Shown: positions 1 through 13,429, counted from the first letter of the stretch. The stretch: 64,000 nucleotides of DNA from Liolophura sinensis (GCF_032854445.1 NC_088301.1:46559116-46623115), one strand, 5' to 3'. The notes: generated by a model from the letters alone, not told the origin. Translations and numbers: made by a program.

Positions 1-3000
1 TTTACTCGTGTTTGGAAATAATTAGAATTTTCACTTACAAAACAGTCAATGTACATTTTACTACTCTCTCTTATTTACTTTCTTTCTTTGTGCTGTATAT
101 TCGTCCCTTCCGTGTGGAAAGCCAACCTGTATGATTACATAAGATGACCCGCTAGTTCAGGACCGTCCTTGGACAGGGAATTCGTAAATTACCACGCTTT
201 GACTGTTCGTGGGTACTTGGTGACAATAAGCGGGTGGTCACGGTCGTATGGCCCTGCTCAAGGTTCCAATAGACCACTTGTTCTAATATGGTATGCATAT
301 CTCTTTATCACACGTAGGACATTTCTTCAGAAAGTTGACAAAGCATGACAAAGTTTATGGCTTACACCATTCAGATCATTTATTAAAGTATTTAATAATT
401 TCTTGATCTATTAAATAAATGTGAAATCAACTGCGGTATGCCAGGTAATGCTGTGCAATATGCTGTTCCATATAACACCGGAGGACTATATTTTTTATGT
501 TTCTAGTGTTTTAGTTGTATCCTGTGAAAGCTTGGCAGAAACGCTTTAAACTTTTATGAAGACATGCAGTTTACATAAGGCCATGGATTGCAACGGAAAG
601 CGCCGGACTGATAAAGATAATTAACAGCTGTGTCGACTGTCGAATAAATCACACCTTTCCAGTTTTTCATGTCACAGTAGCACGAAATTGTCTCTGGTCT
701 CTTGCAATGGTATTCAGTTTAAACAGTGGAATTAACAATTCTACGTGTACGTGTTGCTGACAGAACGTTTTTGCCAATGCTTCATGAGCATAAAACACAC
801 TTTAGTATTCTTCAAAGTATTTTTAAAGGAACACAACTGTACTTTAAGCAATCAAATCTGACACGAAAATGATGGAATTGGAATCCAAGTTCACAACATG
901 CATTTGTTAAGGTAAATGAAGAGTAAAAATAAAGTACAAAGTTTAAAACTGATACAATCTTTCTCTTGGAACTTTCAGCGACAATTGATGAAAATATTGA
1001 TATTGCAGGACTGGATTACCCAGCGCGTGTTTTCAGTACCAACAACGATATGTGGATACATTCAGCGACGGTTGTGCAGTCACACTGGTGTAAGATTGAT
1101 CTACCGGGGAAGGGATACAGAGTGTCTATTAACTGTTAGCAGGTAGAGCTAGAGCTAATTAAAGGGATGAGCTTCTACAAACGGTAAATCGACACTGAAT
1201 TAATGAGACTGTTGTTCAGCTTCCGTGGTCAAATGTCAAGCTTGATTACAGTTAATGAAACACCCGTAAGATCTTCGTAAATTCGCCTTGGAGACACCTT
1301 TCTCCAACTGTTCATATATTCGGTATCCTGCATGCGTTCTCAGAAATAATAGTATTAAGGATTGCTCCTGAGTAATCTTAGCTGGTTTATTACTTGTGTC
1401 ACTGAAACGCCCTTTGCTCGGGCGATTTAGATGTTTTTAATCTTTTGATCTTTTTTTTCCTTGGGCAAAGCAAATGTTTTATATTTCATTCTTGTATAAG
1501 TTTTGTAAAAGACCTGAATTTTCTAGCCTTCCTGGGTGATAACCTTTATCAGTGAATAACACTTTAGATTATATCAGATTGTGTAATACTAATTAAAAAC
1601 CTTTCTTGCTTGATGTAATATGACTGCTATTTGTATGTTTCGGGCAATAGAATGTAATGCATGTAATGTTAGAACGGGAAACTCCTTCCCGCCTGTATCA
1701 AGACAGGCTGTTAACACATTTATTCTTTCCTTTACTACGTTACAATTATCAGTGTGTGTGATCATAAAACATATATGAAGTACGCACGCACAGCAACATC
1801 ATAGAAGAAAACGATGCGCTCAACTGTCATTTAGACCTTCTGTGCGGCTCGTCCTCAAGTCTCTTATTGCTCATAAATGTCATTATTTCTGTGCAAATTC
1901 CATACCATTCTGTGCTAGTGCAAATTCAGTGGGGAAAGTGACGACGAGAAAATACAGAAACTATGTTAATGTCCGGTAAATCACCCGCATAGATTTTATA
2001 AACTTGTTTGCTACAAGACTTGAATACTGATTTTATTCGTTCGCCCATAACAGTCCTTTAATCTTTCCAACATCATTGAAAACTACTGACTGCTTCTTCT
2101 GGCTGAATCCGTTTTCATTTCATACCTGATATACTTAGTCTTCGGTACTTTGTGATGATCGTTGTTTTGGGAGTTCGGCTTGCAAGTATTGATTTGAAAG
2201 GTCCATTTTGGTTGACGGCTGATGTACAAATGTCTGCTTGGATGCATAGATTAAGCATATATAAACTTCAGGTGAAAGTAAAAGATAGGCCAATGGATCC
2301 AGATTGTGCATTATGCTTGAATCTACTATATGAATTCAAGTATGACAACAGTCACCACTGGGATTATTACGCTGGAAAATGTCCCCGCTGGAAAATGTTC
2401 ACTTCATGGCGAAAAGGATGTAACATAGATACTGACATCCTAAACTATCCATTGTAAGGCGAACACATAATGAAACCATCCTGCGTGTGGCACATTTGTC
2501 TGTTTGGATTTATTTCATCACGTGGTGACTTTAACTGATCTACTTTAAATAGTGTTTTTAACCTGGTCAGAATGGCGTAGGCATGTATTATTTCGTTTAA
2601 CCGTAAAATGCGGCCTGACAGGAAGCATTGTTATTTCACACATACTACAGAGAGGGTCCTTATGAATGGTATGTGCCTTCTTGAGCAGCTTCTGAGATTC
2701 ATTTGCTGTTTTAGCAAGATTAAAAATTTATTCCAGTTCGGTGCTTGTTAAGACCATTTTCTTAAATGATGACCGGTTCATACGGTATCTTAATGTTAAT
2801 TTTTTGGGGGCAATTACAATGATGATTATTCTAGAAATGGCGTGTCATTTTCGTTTTTAGTAATATATGGCACCTGTCTGTCACACCTGGCTCTTTTATG
2901 ATAGATTTGCGCTGCCATAAATTTATTTTAGTTCACCTCCAGAAAATTTGAAAGTAGGCAAAAGATACTACCTATGAGGAATGAATCGTATATAAATGAT

Positions 3001-3960
3001 TTACGGGTGTACACCTTCAGATCTACTCCGGTGTTTTCTACAAGAACCTGGTATACTCCTACGATTACCATTAATATATTCCTGCTATAATGTGATAAAT
3101 TATCGATAGAATATGTAGGTATGTGTGCTACATGTATATTCAGCGGAGAGCACTCAGGAGTACAGCTTGGATTTGAAGCAATTGGCATGTTCTCTATTTT
3201 ATGCCAAAATATATTGCTTAAAATAGTTACTGAGTGTGAGTATCCCTTGGTTATAATCCTGTTTTTTTTTTTTTTATCGATTTTAGTGTTGTCTGTCATT
3301 AGGTGCGCCAAATCTGTAATACATACCCAGTCTACACGAGGGAATTTTTTTTATTACATGCTGAGTTTCTGCTGCGGTACATCTTCGGCAATTAGTACAC
3401 CACAAAGGTGAAGGTTTACAAGAACAATAACTCATTCATTAAACATTGAGAGATTTTTCTAACATCCGCTTTGTCTGCAATTATCCAGAATAAACTAACA
3501 GAACAGAGATCCAGTGAAGACTTATGTTGAACATACCTTCTCAAATTAGGACGGTAACTTCCACCTCTTTATCCAGGTATATGTATAATGCCTGTAGCTC
3601 GAACTAGTCATAAATCAATATGTTAGACTTCGGATATTACGACATCTGCCCATTACGGAGAACAAGGTGTTTATTATTTATATTCCAGCAACTTTACTCA
3701 GATGTCATTGTATGTGAACTGGATATGTGTGATTAATTTATACGGGACCGTACAAAAGAGCACAGTCTGTTGCCCAGTGCGGTGTATTGAACGTTTCCTG
3801 GTTTACGTAACGACATAGTCTTATTATCTTGTACTCTATTGTCAAAGACACTTCAGTCTTTACATGAAATTGGCAAAATTGCAGTTTGGCGAGGCATCGA
3901 CAATATTTACGCTTTTCTTGAAAGCACCCTGTCATCAAGTGAACAAGCGATTTCCTGATG
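1..3960. other. Non-coding, probable intron of gene A
   Basis: No recognisable exon, RNA gene or transposon core was found here. Because the TM7 exon of gene A at 5926 must be preceded by a large exon for TM1-TM6, and none is visible upstream, this stretch is inferred to be part of one long intron. An unrecognised 101-codon ORF at 2152-2457 (+) has no domain or splice context. A short direct duplication (GCTGGAAAATGT twice) lies near 2370-2400. Confidence 0.5.
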
Positions 3961-3996
3961 GAAGCTTCGAAAAGCAGACGTTATATATATATATAT

Positions 3997-4095
3997 AATT
4001 AAAAAACAATGCACCTTATCATTGATGATTGAGTTTCCCTTGACATGGTCAAGGGAAACTCAATCATCAATGATAAGGTGCATTGTTTTTTAATT
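3997..4095. repeat. Perfect 48-bp inverted repeat, 3-nt loop
   Basis: Two exactly complementary 48-nt arms (3997-4044 and 4048-4095) are separated by only ATG at 4045-4047. Pairing ends sharply at 3996/4096. A (TA)n run sits directly to the left (about 3981-3997). No mismatch was found on reading both arms. The perfect symmetry implies a very recent origin, for example template switching at a replication fork, or an assembly or cloning artefact. A transcript would fold into one long hairpin. No coding content is seen. Confidence 0.95.
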
Positions 4096-5925
4096 TGATA
4101 CTGAACACACATCCTGTATACACACGTTCACATTGTCTCCGTGTCCGATATGTGCCTCCATTGTTTAATGGATAATAACCATTGGATATTAAACTGAAAA
4201 CTATTGAATGTGGCTTGAGTAAATCAAAACCGAAGTATGGTGGATTTCATCAGAGCGATATATCATTATTGTTTTATAATTTATACATTGTTTTGTAATG
4301 TGGACATTTACAGTCTTAAGAACTGGGCGATTCACTAACAGTGCGAATAAATTCAGTTGGCAATGATATAGTCTATATTACATAATATCGGAATGCTGCA
4401 CAGAATACGCATACGTCATAAGAACTGTCTTGGTTGGACATTTCGCTGAATAAGTAAATGCTCGCGAATGGTATTTCCATAATCTACATTCTAGGCAAAG
4501 CTAAGGCATAGGTGTTTAACATAGCTCAAATTGATTTAATGACCATTCTCCATGGCGGATCGCATTTTTATCACCATTGGATCTTAAAGATTAGGACGGA
4601 ACATCCTCGAAGAATTATTATTGAACAGGATAAATGGTTGCCATCCGGCAAGGCTTGGAAAAGAGCAAAACTTTTCACACTAGTTGGTTATCATTGCAAA
4701 TTAAAACGAGTTAAGATCAATAACCTTTTGAGGATCCCTTGTTAGAAGCTTAGAAGCCCTTGTTACAATGATACGACTGCTTTCGTTCTCGCCGCCTGAT
4801 GATTGGACTCGGATCATATTGCTAGGGGTATGAAGTATTTACTGTGACCATACTGCACACACGCCATTGTGTTGCGCATGAGTATTTATAAAAATGGAAG
4901 AAAATTGAAAGTTTCGATGTGTCCCTTAGCGTATAATATTTTACATGAAAGTAGCATATTTTCATTGTAGGTATATAGCTGTTCCCACTGAAACCAATTT
5001 AAAACAACGATCATGTGCCAGATTGAGTATAATTTGCAAGTTGAAATTGTTATTTGAAATAGTCCAGACAGATTTACAAACCTAGAATAGAATTGTTATA
5101 TTCTATTCATGTTCATTCTGTCTATTCATCTGCCTTAAGCTAAGGTCCCGACCGACAGAGATTGTGTAACTACACTTGAAATATATTTTCCAAGGTTACG
5201 CTCTTCGATGATTGCTAGACAGAACTATTTACAGAGAACTGGGGGTTTGCGTCGTCCGTGCTCCCCGGGATACGTTCGAGAGCCAACGCCACATTGATTT
5301 GTTACGATATGATTTTACTCTAAACGATATATCTTCTGGTGTATTTAAAGCGTTCTGACACAAGGGTTATGGGACAGACCTTCTCCTGACAACTCTGTCA
5401 GATCCCAAGTTTACGAGACGCTTCGTTCAAGTCGCTCGCCAGAAACATGTCGTACAGGTCAACGAGACCAGACTTGGAAGAAAAATTAGTTTATTCAATC
5501 ATTAATCAACGTCATGGAAGTTGCTATGACGGAACCGGGCAAACTCAACCATATGTCTTGCTTCGTTACTATTTCGATATCCGCTCGACTGTCAGATGTT
5601 CTGTCCATGTTATCGAGATATCTAAATCAGGCTTAAAATATATAACTTTGGCTAGGCAAACATCTGTGAAGACGTTGTCCTTTTTAACCTTCCCTGCGAA
5701 CAATATATGATTTATTCCACACGACTGTATAGAACTGAAATGTTCGTCGTATTTTATGAAGATATACATGACAGAGAAACTCCAATTACTCAGCTGGTTT
5801 CAAGGCCTGAGTTTCTTGGGCACGCACAACCAGAGGCTGTAATGAAATTTAATGTTCGCCCATAGTATTTCGATGTATTCTGCTTAATGGACTGTCTTAT
5901 TTCAAGTTATACTTTTTTGTTTCAG
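4096..5925. other. Non-coding, probable intron of gene A
   Basis: No supported gene. ORFs at 4512-4745 and 5447-5710 (+) have no recognisable domain and no receptor similarity. A small hairpin (GAATAGAAT ... ATTCTATTC, about 5091-5115) is present. The 3' end of the interval is a typical intron end with a T-rich tract and CAG at 5923-5925. Confidence 0.5.
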
Positions 5926-6118
5926 ATTCAGATCACAGTGTTATGTGTGTCTATCAGCCTGAGCGCCTCGGTTGCCCTCGTGTGCCTATTTACCCCAAAG
6001 TTGTATATAATAGTCTTCCAACCCGAGAAGAACGTCCGCAAGCTCACCATGAACTCAGCTACCTACAAAAAAGGTGGTGCTGGCGGCGGAAGCAGTATAG
6101 GATCCTCAATGAACCACG
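5926..6118 (+). CDS. GRM: mGluR gene A, TM7 and proximal tail exon (partial gene)
   Basis: This internal exon of a metabotropic glutamate receptor encodes transmembrane helix 7 and the start of the cytoplasmic tail. It opens after a pyrimidine-rich acceptor (TTTTTTGTTTCAG) in phase 0 with IQITVLCVSISLSASVALV, continues with the family hallmark PKLYIIVFQPEKNV, then a Lys/Ser/Gly-rich tail containing GGAGGGSSIGSS. The PK-Y-I-x-x-F-x-P-E-x-N-V block is typical of class C mGluRs. The exon is 193 bp and ends in phase 1 at CACG|GTAAAT. The upstream exons (ligand domain, cysteine-rich linker, TM1-6) are not in the window. If the donor is not used, translation reads on for about nine codons to a stop at 6145-6147, giving an alternative C-terminus. 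Gene B on the other strand has the same phase-0 intron position. Confidence 0.9.
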
Positions 6119-6256
6119 GTAAATATATGCTATTGGTTGTAAGATGAGGGCGAGAGCTTTGGGGAAGTTTGGATTCGCATGAGCATCCACACTTTGTATT
6201 CGCTCAAACCTGTTCTCGTCCTCATCTATCAAGGCGCACCCAATAGCGTATTTATT
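6119..6256. repeat. Imperfect inverted repeat over the gene A splice donor
   Basis: The left arm begins at the donor itself (TAAATATATGCTATTGG, then AAGATGAGGGCGAGAG). The right arm is roughly its reverse complement (CTCGTCCTCATCTATC, then CCAATAGCGTATTTA, ending about 6255). The central part (GGATTCGCATGAGCATCC) is also partly self-complementary. The arms are diverged, with bulges. In pre-mRNA the donor GU would lie at the base of this stem. Confidence 0.65.
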
Positions 6257-8585
6257 GCAAATTCCACATGACGGTTTAATCCCAAGAAGTTGTTTTATGA
6301 ACTGGGGAAGCCTTTTATTGTCTTTTTGACAAATTAAACGATAAGCAATATTCCAGTTTTACAACCTGAGCTTGCCAGAATGTCATCGTTAAATTCTAAG
6401 CCGCGTTGAACATCGACAACTTTAATATAAACAGCTTAACTCACAACATAACAACGGATGTATTTTATGTCTGAAGTGAAAGCATGTATATACATCACGT
6501 TGTCATCGTGGGCTTATTTGTCTCGTTGAAAATTAATCTACTGCTGTAGTTTTATACGATTACGTCACCTAATCTTAGTAAAGCTAGACGTTTTTAGTTA
6601 TTAGTAAAGTAACAAATGGAAACTACAACAAGATTGCTTTAGTCTCTTTACAGATTAGAGCAACATTAGATAATTGCAAGTTGGCATCATAATTCCCAAG
6701 AAGGAAATAAACATCTTGTGTTCGAAAGGATAACGATTGTATCGCTTGCCGCATTAAGCCTTAGCAGTGAAAGACGGAGGTTTCGTATGATTGATGTATT
6801 ATCTTCAGATTTGATCAGAAAAATCGTTGTCAAATCTCAGAGTTTACATGTTAACTTTTTTGCTGAGCTCCACAGTTTGCGTATTTTCATTGGCTGAGGA
6901 ATATTTAGATATTTCAATATGAATCAGATAACATGAGATTTTATGAAAGCTCTTTTTGAGGGCAGCTTTTCTTAATTCTAATCCACGGCTCGTCTTCTCA
7001 GACTAGGATATCAATAAAATATACAGGCTTGCTGTGGCCAGTCCTCTACCATACTTATTAATCTGTTGCTCCCGCTGTTGTTCCATCCACGGATACCTTC
7101 ATAATTTATTGTGCAGTACTGTGACTTGGCGTTTGACGAACCAGTGTGGGGTGCTGCCTTTGCCAAGAAGCATCATATTCGCCTACAGAAAATAAATAAG
7201 AATAACGACGTGTCTGTGGAAAATCGGGTTTGTCTGCTGTTAAACGTAAAATGAAACTGTTATCACAAATTCCACTCTTTGTCGTAGAGTTGCTGGAATG
7301 ATTACAGAAACATGTCGTTGGACCCGTCATGTAGGATTCGTGAATGAAAACGTTTGCTGTTATATGTGAAAATCCACTGAAGGCCTAAGTTGTATATGGG
7401 GACGAGTTTTTTTATGAACGAATAATTTGTATGAATATGTAACATTTTTGACATCCTTTTACACGGGAGTATTTTTTAGACGTAAGTTGCTACTGTTTAA
7501 GCATGTACATGAATAGTTAGAATAAAACTGGAACTAAGGTAACTGAAGAGGCCGGATTTCGACAGTTACTTGTAAGAATTTGCCAGCATTCACACTGTCG
7601 TGGCTGTTCTGGTTTTGTTCTCGCTTTTTTTTAAGGAATGGGTTTTTTTAAGGAATGAGGGGCTACTAGAACAACAAACCTTGCTGAGAGGCCATGATTA
7701 TATATGGAAAAAAGCGTTTTCTTGACAGCAGCTCTGGTTTGGTATATAAGGATTTCACATGTCACCACATGGATTTTTAAACCGCCTTATAACAACCTTG
7801 GTGGAACACTACATGGACTCATAAACCTTAGTGTAACAAGCTTCAAACCTCCATAAGATTCCACACTTTTGTACGGTTTTATGTAAGATAGACTAGTACA
7901 AAAACTATAAGTAATATTTCGTTGGAAAACCCTTAACTTTTGTGATTAATACTGATGTCTTGGTGAATTTTAAGCTAGATTAAGAAGAATCCTTAAAGTA
8001 AAGAAGTCAAAAACATACCATTTTTAAGTCTAAAAGCAGACCTTAAAAGGGTGTCTCAGCAATTCCTGACATCAGCATATCCCTCCATTCATGTAAGTTA
8101 ATGTAGCGATAGAACAATAACCTTATAATTTGGGTAACAAAAGGAAAAGTTCAGGACTACAAAATCAGATTACAGCTTTACGGCAAAACATGTTTTGCAT
8201 ACTTGGAATTCGGCTCATAACTCATAACCTGACAAAGTCCAAATATCATCTTTCCATCCTGACAAATATCTCCATATGAACACAACTTTAGTTTGAAAAT
8301 AGTCACTAAATATTAACGCTAACGATCGTCATTGTCACAATAACGTCTACAAGAGGTGCAGTATTTGACATGCTGTAAGAAAACCCCTTTTTGATTAGTT
8401 CGTTGAGTTATATGGATTGTAAGTCCTGAATCAATATCAGTTATCCAAGAGCAACGAATGTTGTAAAAAGACAGCAGTGCCGTTATTGTTTCGATGAATC
8501 AATGATGCCACTGAGATTCTGTGTCAGATTAAAGTTTGGGAGATATAATACGTCAAATAGTCCCTCTGTTTGTTCTGTTCGACAG
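6257..8585. other. Intron of gene A
   Basis: Inferred intron between the TM7 exon and the tail exon (2467 bp counted from 6119). It contains a fragment of the ~280-bp repeat family near 7478-7625 and a short direct repeat (TTTTTTAAGGAATG twice, about 7625-7660). No other supported feature. Confidence 0.6.
7478..7625 (+). repeat. Partial copy of unnamed ~280-bp repeat family (R1)
   Basis: It shares with the 16.75-17.03 kb copy the order: TTTAAGCATGTACATGAATAGTTAGAATAAAAC, a GAGG(C)CGGATTT-like segment, then CACACTGTCGTGGCTGTTCTGGT. The left third of the element is missing. Same orientation as the 16.75 kb copy. Confidence 0.65.
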
Positions 8586-8695
8586 GTGTTCCCCCGGAGA
8601 GGATTCGTCTGAACGTACAGAGCTCTCCAAACACGGTTGGAGGTCACGGAACAACGGAGACGGAAACAGACAGAGATAGCATGGCCTCTCTGTGA
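8586..8695 (+). CDS. GRM: mGluR gene A, inferred terminal tail exon
   Basis: This is a short last exon, recognised by splice signals and phase. The acceptor TCCCTCTGTTTGTTCTGTTCGACAG ends at 8585. The first two exon bases GT complete the single G left by the donor at 6118, giving a glycine codon. The frame then encodes 35 residues before TGA at 8693-8695. They begin VPPERIRLNVQSSPNTVGG, followed by a Thr/Glu-rich stretch ending DRDSMASL. Composition is hydrophilic and Ser/Thr-rich, as expected for an mGluR C-terminal tail, and local GC is higher than the flanks. The final residues resemble, but do not strictly match, a class I PDZ ligand (alanine at position -2). No homologue was searched, so assignment to gene A rests on strand, order, phase and splice quality. 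Confidence 0.7.
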
Positions 8696-9528
8696 AAAGA
8701 CTGCAAACAAACTCGAATCCAAAATAGATCCCCAAAAGCAGAGATCGATGGCGGCGCGATCACACCTGACCGAGAGATCAATATTCGAGTTTTAAAACCT
8801 CTACGGAAAGACTGTCCATTAATCGATAAAATCAAGACTACAACTTTACCAAAGATCAAAATCACGTTCCATGGTATTTTAGCCAAGCAAAAACTTGCTT
8901 TATACACACTAAGGTGTTGAATGTACGCAATAATTCGAAAAAAAATGCGATACAAGTTCACAACAAAGTACTAAGTTGTGTGTAACAAGCGATTAGAGCA
9001 TGCTCTCTAATCTGGTGCAACCTTTCGCTGAATATTGAGATAAGATAAAGTTTGGAAGAACGGTAATGAAAGAAGCTATGAGAGTGAAAAATACCACTTA
9101 TTCATTGAAATGACTGAATGGAATATTTTACACAGTTAAGCAGAATCGCTCAAAGCACCATACTGTATGACCGTTATTGCAATGTCTATTGTTATTGCAA
9201 CATATTCCTGTGGCAATATAGCGGGTGATTTTAAGACAGCATGTGACTTTCCACTAATCTTGAGGGAAGACAGACATGTGGAACATTTCAGCTTTTACGG
9301 AAAACAGTATAATTACAGATGAATGACCGAAAGGACGAATCTTATGTTGTGTGAATTGAGTTTTTTAGTATTTTTCATGCGCAGACCAATTGCGAATTTC
9401 CTGTTGATGACAACCAAAAGAGGCAAAAAATAGATGATGCCACTTCGTGATATAAAATAGTAAACATTGTGTGACAAGCGAGGATTCAAAGTGTGAGTAT
9501 GCCAGATTAGGCGTTAGCTAGAGATCAT

Positions 9529-9534
9529 AATAAA
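9529..9534 (+). promoter_or_regulatory. Candidate poly(A) signal of gene A
   Basis: An AATAAA hexamer about 0.83 kb after the inferred gene A stop codon, noticed while reading downstream. Assignment as the real cleavage signal is inference only. Confidence 0.2.
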
Positions 9535-11924
9535 TGAAAAACTGGAGTTGTAAAGACAATGTTTGAAAAAAAGCACATTATACTAGTCGGTCAACTGTAA
9601 AATGCTTCGCCAGTGTGAGCTGTTTTCCCCATGAAACCGCTGCCGGTGGGTTGAGCGTCCTGCTGCGTGAATATTTGGTGCTGAATGTCGAAAAGGTTCC
9701 AGCTGCAATGTTCCTCACGGTGCTTCATATCCGCAACTCTTTACATACCCACTATTAAGTGTAATTGCATCTCTCGCAGCCTAATTTTGTACGATTTTCT
9801 TGGCATGTTTGTACAGTACATGTATTATTATGTGTGAGACACGCAGCACAACCGCCATCACGTGGGAAATGATCTTTAACTTCCCAAGTGACACGATTTC
9901 CAATGTTCATATGAACTTCATATGAAGATGTTTTTCTTCTAAAATCTAAGCTTCATGTACAGGACCTAGCGCGAAAAGGTGGGTGCAGGTGTAGAGTGCT
10001 GAGGAAAGGTACATTTTCTAAACATTTTCATAAACTTTCCGTGACCTCAGGCTGCAAGATTACTGCTACGCTACCCACTGATCAGTGTTTCGCCATGGGT
10101 CACTGGGTGAAACGGTTTAATTTGTTTGTGCTCAAGTCCACCTTTAATATGTCTTGTCTCATGTTTTTATTGTGTATACTTGTTCCGTTTTTGTTTTTAT
10201 TTTTAACTATGGATTCTTTCATAACATACGCCCATACTTGGATTGAAAAGCTAAACTCTGTCGAAATTATGTTTACATCTATTTTTGTCGTCGAGTAAAG
10301 GTTGAATTCATCCGGCATTTTTTACAAAATAGTGACACACCTAATTTTGTACAACAGAGAAAGTCATCTCAAGTTCTGTGTCTCAAAAAAAAAAAACAGA
10401 ATGTAAAGGAAAACATCTGCATTTTCCCGGATGATGAAGCTGTTGTATTCTAACTATTCTGAATATTCATGTAAATGCATGAATGTAGTTCTCTGCCATT
10501 TAAGAAATATTTCGATCAGTACCTGAATGCTATAGGCATGCAAAGGCATACGTTTTATTTTTCACCGACATAAATGATACGTATTTCTAAGTTTATAAAT
10601 ATACTGTTGAGAAACATGTCGGTGACTTAAATTCTATATTTTCAGTAATTTAGTACAATAATATAAGCTCATCGTTTAATATTGTTAATCGGAGAATTTC
10701 ATTGCTGGATTAGGTCTGCACAACGTTCTAAATATTTAATCATGTATTCATTATGAATATGTTGAAATACAGGAATACTAATGATATAATGAAATGATAA
10801 TGTCAAACAATTATTTGGAAAATTAATGTACGTAGACGTTAAACTTAAATCTTTTTTTGTTTTAATGATCATAAACTGTTTCACTCATCTGTTTACAAAA
10901 TCACTGTCGGTTTCAGCACTGTGCCTATTTGTACCAAACTGTATGACATCATGCAATGTTTGTAAAATGGTATGAGAATGTTTCTGCACACCATTTTCTG
11001 CTACATGCAATCGTATCTTTCATTCTGTATGTGCATTTTGATTCTTTCAACTTAAATGTAAGTAACGTTTCACCCAGTTGTAACATGGATCATTTATATT
11101 CGTCACCTTGGTTACCAAAGTGTTGTCTACAGCGGCATTTAAATGTTCCATTTGCGATACACAATAACACACACAGCTTCCCTTTTAAACATTCGCTGTA
11201 TCAAACAAATTTCGCATGGCATAAATCGTTGGCGTCATAACCAAGTTCCCTTTTACATTAGGAAAATATATTTTTGCATCAGATGTATATTCTCTAAGGT
11301 AAACACGTTCACCGCCATATCGTCCAGTAGTGTTACCAAATCAGCAATGTGTTGTCTTCTGATGAAGATGTGTTCCGATTTACTCCCCAGTGTAAATATA
11401 ACATTTTGTCTGCCTATACGGAATTCTTGTAACCTTAATGAAACATAATGTCTGCGGTAAATTACTTTGTTGCTTGTGAAATGTTTTTAGATAGATGCTA
11501 ATTTTATGCTGTAATATATACGCTGTATGTCTCCCTGGTTTAAGTTCATAAATATTCACTAGATACTGGTGATGTGCAACAGGTTGTAGCAGCTCGCCTG
11601 CACCCATGCCTGCTGAATATTGCCATTCCACCTCCTTCAAAATATCTCGAACGTTAATATTCTCCAGGGAGTTTATTTTCCATGCTGCACATGCTGCAAC
11701 CCGTTGCACTGAGAATCACCGAATTGAACGGGCATATATCGCTTTAGTGACTTGATTTGTGTTGTTCACAGCAAATTTCCTTCCCCGTCATCACCATACC
11801 GGAGCGTAAGCGATCCGGTTTGACACAGTTCGGACAGAAACCGGTATTTTTACTACTTAACTCAGATTGATAGGCGTTTGAACCACACATGGATTATCCC
11901 GTATTCAACTTTGCTAGCCATGCA

Positions 11925-12095
11925 TCGAACCAAGGATCGGGGCTTTTCGCGTATTCACTGTTCCTTATCATGCATCATATCAAGAAGGTGATTTTTGCGG
12001 ATTCACCCTTCCCACGCAGCCATGTTTCTAACCAAGGAACGAGACTAGCGCGTTCACTGTTCCTAATCATGCACCATACCAAGGAACGACTTTGT
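11925..12095. repeat. Degenerate tandem duplication
   Basis: Two diverged copies about 106 bp apart share ACCAAGGA(T/A)CG, CGCGT(A)TTCACTGTTCCT and ATCATGCA(T/C)CAT(A). No coding role is seen. Confidence 0.5.
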
Positions 12096-13333
12096 CACAA
12101 TTTATATAATCTTAGCTCATATGACAAAAATTGTTGTTTACCTTCGTCACTGGCATAACGTGCATACTTTATGCTACATAAAATATTGCATTATAATGCA
12201 TATTTTACTGTAATTTTCAAAACAATGAAGTACTTCGTACCATGATTGGCTGCAAAACGATGCTATTTCTGTTAGCTACAGGTCACGGAAGTGAACGGCA
12301 AAAGTTTATGAAATGATTTTATTTCGATGAGAGTACTGGTTTATTTTAGAGTAAAACACATTTTATACAGGATAATTCAATATCTACAGCTGTATAATCA
12401 GTTTGTATCCAGTTGAGTTGTGCAGCGACCATTAGAGCTGTGTACATACATGTTAATGTTAACAATCTACTGTTTTATTTAACAGGTGTTCGGTGACGTA
12501 GGCAAAACTGTCTTGTCGAAAAGTTATGTGTACAGCACAACCACAGCCTAGTTAAGGCAAACAGCCTAGATTTTGTAACTTCGCCGTTTGGTTTTAAAAA
12601 ATCATTGCATTTAAATTGGTCATAGAATCTACTGAAATCATATTGCATAAGTGATCAAATGTGTGCCTATTGTAAAGGTGACAACAGAAAGTGACTATCA
12701 TTATCATAGTGCTACTTATGGACTATAAAGTATATGTCGTGTCATGGGTTTTCTGTATTTCCGCATAGGTCATGTCATTGCCTCCTATACAACCCATAGT
12801 AGTCTTGCACGGTAAGCGGCACCTTTGTATGTATGTAAATCATTGTGGCGCTAAAGACTGTGCTGACGTTGATGGTTGTTTACAACACACAAATGTATCA
12901 GGTAGTGGCTTTTGTTATGAAAACATACTGTACAGATGATTATTTTAAAACAATGTTATAGCAATGGAAGCGTTGATAATGATATAAATATTGTATGTCT
13001 ACACCAACTTTGTGTTTGTTCTCTGTTGACATTAGGCCCAGTTCATGCACATTGTTCTAGTTTTTGATGGTATTTTACCAATAAAAACATGAAACATGAA
13101 ACCATTTTACGTCCGTTGTTACATCTTAAGGTAGTAGTATTGTAACTGTAGATCAATCGGCACGAACTAGATGCTTTGGTTTTAACCTTGCTTGAACATT
13201 ACTCATATACAAATGATCCACTCATTGGGTAAACGGCAGTCTAAGTTAAACTCCGTATAAGAGGTGTCACAGTGAAGTTAATGTATGCTGTTACAGTGGT
13301 TAGGCGTTCAGATGTATCATTGGTGAGAGACTC

Positions 13334-13428
13334 ATGAAAATCAGGAAAAAATGAAACTGAAATTATGCTAAAATCATGAAAAAATGAATTTGAAACTATG
13401 CTAAAATCAGGAAAATATGAAACTATGC
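13334..13428. repeat. A-rich minisatellite, about 3 copies
   Basis: Consecutive diverged units resembling AAATCAGGAAAAAATGAAACTGAAATTATGCT. The last unit is shortened. Confidence 0.65.
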
Positions 13429-13429
13429 T

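Noticed and set aside
2152-2457. 101-codon + strand ORF
   Set aside because: No recognisable motif or splice support; cannot be distinguished from chance.
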